DNA from: an uncultured Christensenella sp.
GTDB taxonomy: Bacteria; Bacillota; Clostridia; Christensenellales; Borkfalkiaceae
Direction of reading: 5' to 3'
DNA: 64,000 nt
Assembly: GCA_910585595.1 (NCBI GenBank)
Contig: CAJUET010000011.1
Location: 1-64,000, forward strand
Numbering within the stretch: position 1 is the first letter of the stretch; every line of letters begins with the position of its first letter. Positions 18,202 through 27,100 of this stretch are shown here, piece by piece. The notes beneath the pieces were generated by a model. That model did not search any database. It saw only the letters and a program-made list of their open reading frames with translations, and was not told where the DNA came from. A program made the position numbers and the translations under genes.

Positions 18202-19344
18202 TCATAATATTTTATTGACACCTTTGAAAAACTCGTCGGATTGCTTGTAATCGCCGTCAAAACCGATTACGGTTGCGGCATGATTATCCTCTCCGAATAA
18301 ATCGACAAACTTTTCAATGTCAGTTTGATTGAACGTTATTTGAGCAAGATTCTTACAGCCGTAAAAACAGTTCTTTTTAAGCTGCGCACCCTTCATATAA
18401 AATACGGACAGACTCGTAACCGAGTCGAATGCTCTCGCCTCCACTTCCACCGCGCCTTCGTTTCCTTCCTGAATCATGCTGACCGTTTTCAGATTTTTCA
18501 TATAACGGAAAGCCCCTCTCTCGATCTTGGTCACGCTGGCGGGAAGATTCACCGTGTGAGCAGATAGATGACGGAACGCGCCGCTTCCGATCGCAACGAC
18601 CCGATACTCTTTGTCGTTCTTTGCGTCCTTGATCAGTTTAGGAAGGTTTATAATATCCTCGTCCGATTCGTAACCCCAAAGTCTTACGTTGTTATCCGCA
18701 ATCAGCTCCAAATCGTAACCCGAAAGCGAAAACTTTTTGGTATATTTGGGAAACAGAAACACGGTAACGCCGATTGCAATCACGAGAAGAATGCTTGTGA
18801 TCCAATAGAATACTTTGGGGAACACGGCAACGTTCTTTTTTGTAATATTTTTCAAACGGAAACGCTCGGTATCGTCCTTGCTTACTTTCTTTTGGGGCTT
18901 GGATGCCTCCTGCACTTTCGGACGTTCCGTCTCTTCGATATACTTCTCATCGCGGGCATAATGTTCGAATTTATAAGTATTATCGACATATTCGCCTTCG
19001 TTCCACAAAACGCGGTCAAACGCCGCTTGCACAAGTCTTACCGAAATACGCTTACAGGCATATAACGCTTTGAGCTTTGCCTTCGGCACAAAGGAAGAAT
19101 TCGCCTTTGCAAGAAAGTTATTGTAGATCACAACGGAACGTTCTATCAAATTATCGTGCATATCGTATTGGCTCACTTCGAATTTCATGCCCAGGAGCTT
19201 TTGATTCACGTTGTTATAGAATTTGAATACGATATACTTTTCTTCGTTCCGCTCGTTCCCGAACACGATATACTCGTCTAAGGAAACCGCATCCGAAATA
19301 TCGTCCGTGTATTTAATTTTTTCGATGCTGTTATATGAACTCAT
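18202..19344 (-). CDS. Single-span membrane protein with extracellular leucine-rich (BspA-type) repeats
   Basis: I prefer the start at 19344 (MSSYNS) over the upstream ATG at 19377, because GGAGG lies 11 bases before it and it overlaps the upstream stop by only 14 bases. The N-terminal 135 residues form a beta-rich cytoplasmic domain of unknown type. A charged linker follows, then one transmembrane helix at about 176-198. Outside are LRR_5/BspA-like repeats (GSGAFRHLSAHTVNLPASVTKI-like units, about four) that end near the C-terminus. Proteins with this layout occur in Clostridia. The repeats suggest protein or glycan binding outside the cell. Confidence 0.75.
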   Translation of the reverse strand: MSSYNSIEKIKYTDDISDAVSLDEYIVFGNERNEEKYIVFKFYNNVNQKLLGMKFEVSQYDMHDNLIERSVVIYNNFLAKANSSFVPKAKLKALYACKRISVRLVQAAFDRVLWNEGEYVDNTYKFEHYARDEKYIEETERPKVQEASKPQKKVSKDDTERFRLKNITKKNVAVFPKVFYWITSILLVIAIGVTVFLFPKYTKKFSLSGYDLELIADNNVRLWGYESDEDIINLPKLIKDAKNDKEYRVVAIGSGAFRHLSAHTVNLPASVTKIERGAFRYMKNLKTVSMIQEGNEGAVEVEARAFDSVTSLSVFYMKGAQLKKNCFYGCKNLAQITFNQTDIEKFVDLFGEDNHAATVIGFDGDYKQSDEFFKGVNKIL

Positions 19345-20044
19345 ATTCAACGGCGCCTCCGTTCCACTCTTTTGCATTCTTACGGCGGAAACACAACAAC
19401 GTTATGAAGTAACCGACAAGCGCGAAAAGAAACCCTGCGCCGACGATCGCATAATTCCAATAAGAATTCATAAACGCTTTCATATAAATTCCGCCGAAAA
19501 CTTCAAGCGCGGCATGACGCAAAAGGAACAGTCCCGCAAAGATCGCCACGCTCTTGAAGATCGCATACAGATGAATTTTCCAAAACGGAAGCGGGCGTAT
19601 TACCTGCGAATTGATTTGTGCCGAATTCGCATAGGCGATAACGACGTTCACGTGCGCACAGCGTTTGGATAGCGCAATCACGCGCGAAGAGAGCGTAGTA
19701 TCGGTTTCGGTCACTCTTATGACGGAACATACCCTCTTCATAGCCGTGTACTGTACGATAAAATAACCGACCTTTTTAAATTTACGCGCAAAGTTGCAAA
19801 TAAGATATTTATCCGTTCCGGATTTGCAGATAACGTATTTTCTGATATATTTGTAAGTTTCGCCCGACGTAAAATAAATCGTATTTTTCGAGTTCGTCGT
19901 TTTGACCGTACGCAACACCTTATCTTCCGTATAAGTATGCGAGTATTTATTTTTCAGAAAACGCGATGCGAACAAAGTGACAACGCCAGATACAAACAGC
20001 ACCGCTGCGATCACGGCTAAAATTCTCCACATTAAAACCGTCAT
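19331..20044 (-). CDS. Membrane protein with an N-terminal and two C-terminal transmembrane segments
   Basis: The 237-residue protein is not recognised. The hydrophobic segments are at about 6-27, 165-185 and 200-222. The intervening domain is beta-rich and basic and probably cytoplasmic. It overlaps the stop of the preceding gene by four bases (ATGA) and the start of the next by 14 bases, so it is translationally coupled within the operon. Confidence 0.65.
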   Translation of the reverse strand: MTVLMWRILAVIAAVLFVSGVVTLFASRFLKNKYSHTYTEDKVLRTVKTTNSKNTIYFTSGETYKYIRKYVICKSGTDKYLICNFARKFKKVGYFIVQYTAMKRVCSVIRVTETDTTLSSRVIALSKRCAHVNVVIAYANSAQINSQVIRPLPFWKIHLYAIFKSVAIFAGLFLLRHAALEVFGGIYMKAFMNSYWNYAIVGAGFLFALVGYFITLLCFRRKNAKEWNGGAVEYEFI

Positions 20045-21072
20045 GATTTTCCCTGCCTGTCCGAAGTATCGTAATTTAAATCTTCACCATCGGAGAGATC
20101 GACTTTCGTTGCGCCCATACGGGCGGATTGATTGCGCTTCGTCTGTGCCTTACTCGTTGGCAACGGAACGTCTTCCTCCTCCGTTTCGTCAAAGAGCATC
20201 GCAAGGTTTTCTTCAACCGTTTCGGGTGCAAAAAGAACACCCTTGCAGCCCTTGATATTTACACCCGAAGTGTGCTTACCCGCATTGGCGGGGTCGAGCG
20301 AAATATCCTCGAATAAACTCTTCTGCGCCACTTTCATAGTCAAATGAAAAATCGGAAATATCAAAAAGATTGCCGCAACGGTCACTAAAATCATAATAAA
20401 CGAAATGATCGTACCTGCAAGAGATCCCGCAAGGAAGAGATTCACGATTACATTCACACCGATCAAAAAACCGAAAATCAAATTTAAAATCAAAATGGGA
20501 ACAAACAAATTCAAAAAGCAAGTCCCCTTTCCGCGGTAGCGCATGGTTTTAAGACAAACCGAAACAGCTACGGCGGCACTGATCCCCGGATTGGATTCCA
20601 CGATATAGGCGGTTGGTGCAAACATAACGAAGAGCATAAAAATGAATACGCATTCCGCTAACATCCCCGGAATACAGAAAATTATGATCAAAAGCTCCCG
20701 TGAGATTTCGGGGGCGGCAGTGCTTATCAAAAGCCCCAAAAGCGCAAGCAAGCACGTTACAACCCCGATCAAAAGCGTGCCCGCAAGGAAAATCAAAAAT
20801 TCAATGAGCCTTGCTCCTATATATGTCCAAAGCGAATTGGCCTTACAGGCGACGCGGAAGTTTTCCGCTACGACCGCTTTGTTGTCAGCATGAGCAATTT
20901 TTGCCTGTCTCACGTCCGCAAGCGCGAACACGGGAAAGAAAATCAGCATAACGCGACCGATAAACGCCATGGCGGTATACAGCCAATAGCAAAGAAATCC
21001 CTTGTTTTTGTACACGGTATTGACCGCCGCTTTGAGTCCCCCGCTGAAATAGGTTGCAAACCCCCTGTTCAT
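20041..21072 (-). CDS. Polytopic membrane protein of the envelope operon
   Basis: The 343-residue protein has about five or six transmembrane segments between residues 28 and 240 (for example VMLIFFPVFAL, LIEFLIFLAGTLLIG, IIIFCIPGMLAECVFIFML and a GFLIGVNVIVNLFL region). A roughly 100-residue acidic cytoplasmic tail follows (DETEEEDVPLP). The pattern resembles DUF-type six-TM proteins that surround export machines, but I cannot assign a family. It starts 48 bases after the 2716-residue repeat protein and is coupled by ATGA to the next gene. Confidence 0.65.
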   Translation of the reverse strand: MNRGFATYFSGGLKAAVNTVYKNKGFLCYWLYTAMAFIGRVMLIFFPVFALADVRQAKIAHADNKAVVAENFRVACKANSLWTYIGARLIEFLIFLAGTLLIGVVTCLLALLGLLISTAAPEISRELLIIIFCIPGMLAECVFIFMLFVMFAPTAYIVESNPGISAAVAVSVCLKTMRYRGKGTCFLNLFVPILILNLIFGFLIGVNVIVNLFLAGSLAGTIISFIMILVTVAAIFLIFPIFHLTMKVAQKSLFEDISLDPANAGKHTSGVNIKGCKGVLFAPETVEENLAMLFDETEEEDVPLPTSKAQTKRNQSARMGATKVDLSDGEDLNYDTSDRQGKS

Positions 21073-21120
21073 ACCAGAGCCCCCTGTATCTGTTTGATTT
21101 GGTTTTTCACTTTTCTCTCC

Positions 21121-24100
21121 TTACACACCCGTCGGGTAGTTCTCCATTCCAACCAGCATGAAATCTAAGCCTTCGATTCCCGATTCGCCCGAAACTGCAA
21201 AAATCGAACTTCTGTCGGTTTTATTACCGCTTTCGCGTAACTCATAGATGAAGACGTAAACGGCATACGTATTACCTTTTCTGTACAGCGCCATTTCATA
21301 ACTATAACCCGCATTCGTCCAAAAATCTTCTTCGCTGTTTACTTCCGCCTCAAAATCGGTTTCAGAATCGAGAAGCGTAATTCCTTCCGCCAAAGTATTG
21401 TTTTGGATAGCAGTCGTCAAGTCTGAACTTAACCGAAAATCTTTGACCGACACTTGAACGTGTTTCACTTCGATCGAAGTATCACCGAAATGCATCGTCA
21501 AACGTATTTCATAGTGTTTCGTACGCAACGCTTCGCCGTTTACAACATTCAGCGTAACCCATTGATCGTAAATACCGGGTTGTTTTCCTACCGAAGCACT
21601 CTTTAAAAGAGTTTCATCTTCTGCGGCAAGCCCGTATTCGTTTTCATCGCCCTCATAACCCGCGGCAAGCGCATCGCTATAACCAAGCCGTTCAAAAAGA
21701 CTCTCATTGTTATAAGGATCGATCGTCTGTTTTGCGCCCGTATAGGAGACTTCCCCGCGCCCCGTTTCCGAATTCTTTATATTTTCGGGAACGTATTGTT
21801 TAAAGTAAATTACTCTCTTCATAAATTCAAGTGAACCCATATTGAGTGTAATATTATAATTATCGGTTGTATCCACCCCTGCGGTATCTCTTAAAATAAC
21901 GCTGTCTTTAACAATTTTAACGCTCAAATACGATTTGTTTGCGCTCGCCAAAAGCGTCGTACGGTTGAGCGCGACAGACACCAATCTATCGCCTGTTATA
22001 AGCGAATTACTAGTTGTTCCGTCTTCAAGCAAGCGGATGATCTCGATTTCCTCCTCCGTGGTCTCAATGTGATCTACTGTACCGTACAGTTCCGTTTTAC
22101 TCTTCGGCTGCAAAGTAAGCTGTACGCGGTCAATCGTAAGTAGACCTGTATCTACATATTCGTATTCATAATTATCCCCGTCATTCAGGAATTTAAGCTT
22201 GATTTGATATTCGCCTGCGTCGAAGCGGGTGATTTTGCCACCGTTCTTCCAATAAACAACATTGATTTCGATCTGCAACTTTTCGCTGTTTAAAATTCCT
22301 CTGCCCGCTTCTTCACCCTCATATTGAACATACCGAATAAGATCAGCTTTATCGATTTGAGGTCCTCTTTTGCTGTAAGTCATCTGATGATCGTTCGTAC
22401 TGACCGATACGGGCCGCTTGTTAATCACGAGCTTGCCGCTACGGGATATAATTCCGTAATTTCGCGACACGTCGTTCCCGCCTTCTTTTACGCCGATATA
22501 CGGATTGTTCGCAAGCTCTCCTGCGTCGGTCAAAGAAACCGCTTTCGTCATAAAAGTGTGACCTTTCACCAAAACGTTTTCCTCTCCCGTCTTCCAGATG
22601 TTCTCTTCGTCGTCATAGAAAGAAACTGTGTAAATACCCCCGTCGGGCGAATAATGCGTAAGTCCGTCATACACCCATTCGTCGTAAACGTCCTTTCCGT
22701 TATAAGACCAATCGACATAGATTTTCCGCTCTTTAACGGTAAGAGTGCCGAGCTTGGATTCTACGATCTCGTAATTGAGCATTTTCGATACGCTGCTCGT
22801 TTTGCTCTCTACGATGTCATTTACGGTGTCGTTTTTCACACTTCCCACTTCTGTAATGGTAACGACCTCCGACTTAAACGTAAACACATGACCCATTACC
22901 AATCCTTCGGTCTTTCCCTGCAAAGGATCGTTGTTCAGATAAGAATAACATTCCTGAATTTCATCGGGCAAAATGAGCGGTTTACCGTCGTATACCTTTT
23001 CGGCACCCATCGTTGTAACGTAAAGTTTCCGTTTGAGAACGGAAAGTTCACCGTAGAGATAGCTAATATCGTAGTTGCGCGAAATATCTTTCCCGTCGCG
23101 CTTTATAACGATTTCAAATTCGTTCGTCACTTTATCCGCGCGATATTCGATAACGGAAAGAAGCGTAGCTTCATCCGCATACGCGCTTACGTCACTGTAC
23201 GCAAGCCCTTTCGTTGCATCTTTGACATACTCGATCTTATAACTGTCGCTAAGTTCGCGCGTATCGTGCGCGTCGCCGTCGTAAACAAAACCGTGCGACG
23301 CCGTTGTTACAAGAATTCGGCGTTTTTCAATAGTCAGCAAACCGTCCCTTGCGCCTGTAAGCTCGTAGTTTTCGGTCATCTCGAGACCGTCGGCGTTGCG
23401 TACAATAAAGAAAACAATTTGTATAAGATAAGTTCCGACAGGCGCATTCTCGGGAAGATTGACAAAACGAACTTCTGTGACGGTAAGCGTTTCGTTCTCG
23501 GCAAGCCCGTTGCCTCCGATTTCTTTATAGTTCCCCGCTTCGATTTTATACTCTATCCTTTCGCCGTAGTCAACGGTCAAATCTTTTAACGCAACCGTGA
23601 TCTGCTTCTGTCCGACTTTAAACTTGCCGTTTACGAACTTAATTTCATAGTTATTGCTATCCGAAAAACCCCCGTCTCCTTCGACGGAAGCTCCGACGCC
23701 GTAAACCTCATATTCACCCGCGGGCAAACGCATACCGTTATCGATATTATTGACTTTTCCGTCGGCAGTGCGGAATTTTACGAAAATTTCAAGTTTTTCC
23801 CCGTCGACCAGTCCGCCGTTTACGGGCTCAATCGCAGTAATGTTATTATAATTCCCGAATCCGTCCGGATAAACGATCGAAGTTCCGTAAACTATATCGT
23901 CGATATTAAGAAGTTCAACTTCGATCGAACGCTTTTGAATTCTGCAAGTGCGCCGTTCGGAACTGATCTCATAATTTTCGAGTCTTTCATTGCCGCCCAC
24001 AATCGCGCTATGCAACAAATCCAATTCGTATTCGTATAACCCCGCTTTGCCGATTGCTTCTACCGTGCTGACTCTTCCCCCGTCCGTTACGGAGTAGTAA

Positions 24101-27100
24101 ATAACTTTAACGTCAAGTTTTTCACCTGTCGCCATACCCATTCCGCCGATGAGTTCTTCTCCCTCGGCGTCTATGTAGTCGTGTACGCGACCGTTATAAA
24201 AATCGTCGGGAATGGTTTTGAGCGTTACGTTGATCTCACGCTTTTCTACGGTCAAATCTCCGTCTACCCATTCGATATCATAGCTATCCGCAACCAAATA
24301 ACCGTCTTGATGAGTAGACTGATGATCACCGTCACTGACAGTGATCAGATAACCCGACTTCGATATTGTATAAGTACCTGCATCGGGACGCATTTTGCCC
24401 GTTTCTTCCCAACCGAAATCGAACACAACGCCAAGGCTATCTTCCTGAACAAGGCTTCCTTTTATAAGCGTATAGTTGGTTTTATAGAGTCCGTTAGCCC
24501 CTTCACGGTATTCAACAGGCTCGCCATAAGTCACGGTAAGCGAATTGAGCGCTACCGTAATTGCGCGCCTGTCAATTGTAAGAATCCCGTCGCCGTTGCA
24601 ACTGAATATATAGTTACAGTCGATTTCTTCCCCGCCGTTTATAAATACAACGTTTCCGTTTATAAACAACTTTTCGACTTTGATAACGTACTTATCGGCA
24701 TACTTCGGCGTCGTCACCGTACCGTCTTGCTTTTGATATACGCCCGTAAAAGTCAGCTTTTCATCCTCATAAGGAATAGGATTATGAGTTATCTTAATAT
24801 CTTCGAGATTGTCGCCGTAGGTGCTCCTTTGATCTTCGACGGTAAAATCAATCTCAAGTTTTTCGATTAAAAGCCCATCCGTAAGCGTGGCGTTGCTAAG
24901 CGGATTTCCGCCCTCGTCCAAGTAAGCGATATCGTAATTTTTTGTTCCTTCTTCAGACCCGTCGATTAGTGGAATCGCCTTAATGTCATATTTTCCTACA
25001 TTTCTCGGGGTCGTAAGCTCGCCGTTTTGCAAATAAGCAAAACCAAACGTCAATTGTTCATTGTACGGAAGCTCAGAAAGCGAAATTGTCGGTTGCGGCA
25101 AAATAATTTCGTCTCCGTATTTTAAAGTTGCGGAGTAAACGGTAACGCTCACCTGTTTCTTTTCAACCGTAAGTTTTGCATCGATCCATTCTATATCATA
25201 GCTGTTTGTTACGGAGTTGTAGCCGTCTAATTCGAGTCCGTCCTCATTTTTTATGATCACACCGAGAACCGTAATCGTATATTTTCCTACGTTTGATTTA
25301 CCGTACTCGTATCCTACAAAATCGATAAATACGGAACCGATCGAATCGCCCGCAACGAAACCTAATTCCGACGTAATATCATAAAAATCATTATCGGGGT
25401 ATTTTGCTTCGTCGCCGTAAACAATATTTAAATCGTGTAAGCGAATCGTGACGGGACGCTTTTCAATCGTAAGCATTTCATCCTTACACCCAATCAAATA
25501 ATTACTAAGATCGCTTTCGGTTTCGTCTTTGTTGATAATAACGCTGTTTTTCCTGTCAAGAGCATAAGAATACGCTCCCGCGTATTTTGGCAGAAACTCG
25601 GGAACATTCTCGAAAATAACTTTTACATTAAGCTGTTCCTCGTAGGCGAGCGCCATATCGCGCTTTTTAAGATATGCAGTCTCGCCTGCGTTCACTTTAT
25701 CGAGAGCAAGAGTTATATTCTCTTCGCCCGCACCGTAAGTGCGTACCGCACCGTCATAGATGCCTCCCTCAATTTCGTTAAGCGTAATTTCAATGGGGCG
25801 CGGTTTGATTTTAAGAGTCCCGGGAACGTAATACTGAACCAAATAATTACCCTCGCTCTCGTCATCGTCGCGATCCATCGTAATTTCCGTCTCTCCGCCG
25901 GAAGAATATATCCAAATTTCGTACGGCTTGATGTAATAGGAACCTGCGGATTTAGGCGTTATATACGCAGTTTCCCAATCTTCCTCGTCGGAGTCTGAAT
26001 CAGACGGAAGATTCAAGTAGTTAATCGCCTTGATTTCGATCTCGTCGCCTTCAAGAAGCCCTGTCGCAATTTTAGAATTGGAATTTACACTGTCGTTGGA
26101 ATCCGCGTATTCCTCGTGCAGATAGACTCCGTCAACGTTGCCCTTGCCCGCGGGATAGACCGCACTGCTTCCGTCCTCATTATAAATATCCTCACCGTAG
26201 AACGTCGTTGCGTCCTTCATCCAAACGGTAAGAACGCGGCGGGCAATATAGAGCGTTCCGTTTTCGGTCTTAACATCATAATTCCGTTTATCGCCGCCGA
26301 TAAATTCCCAGCCTACGATTTTGACTGCGTTCTCATAACCTGCGATCTTGCCGTCGACCCATTTAACGGGTACTCTAGACATATCCTTGATTTCGGACTT
26401 ATATTCGGAAAGATCGAACTCCACGGTCAATTTTGCCGTTTCGTGCTCGCCGATAAATCCGTCCTCGCTTTTATAATTCCCCGCCTCGGTCGGATATTGT
26501 GCTTCTTTATAGTTTTCTCCGTAAACGGACGTTGCTGTAAGCGCCTCAATTACAACGGGCTTGGGCGTTATCGTAAGCGTACCGTATTCGTAGCCCAAAA
26601 TTTGATAGTTATTGTTCGGCACGGCAAATTCGCACTCATTCTTTCCCGAATCTTTCACGTTTGTAATTTCGCAAAGACTTTGCAAGTTGAGCTTGTCGCC
26701 GCCCAAAAGTCCGTTTACCTTTTTGCTGACATAATAAGTATTATAGTTATCATTTGAAAGCGGAGTTCCGTCGTAAACTTTTTTGGCACTCTCTGTTACA
26801 ACCGTAATCAAACGCGGCATAATCGTGAGCGTACCGTATTCGTAGTTCAAAATTTGATAGTTATTGTTCGGCACGGTGAATTCGCACCGATTTTCGCCCG
26901 AACTGTCTACGTTTGTAATTTCGAAGCGCACCAACAAATTAAGTTTATCATTGCCGATGAGTCCGCTTTCCTTTTTATTGTCATAATAAGTTTTATATTG
27001 ATCATTTAAAAGCGGTGTTCCGTCGTAAACTTTGACTGCGCTTTCGGTGACGACCGTAATCAAACGCGGTGTTACTTGAAGCGTACCGTAAACATAACCA

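Noticed and set aside
22324..23589. Long plus-strand open frame opposite the giant YDG protein
   Set aside because: It mirrors the minus-strand gene, has no ribosome site or recognisable domain, and its composition reflects the repeated modules on the other strand. The same applies to other antisense frames across 21-40 kb.
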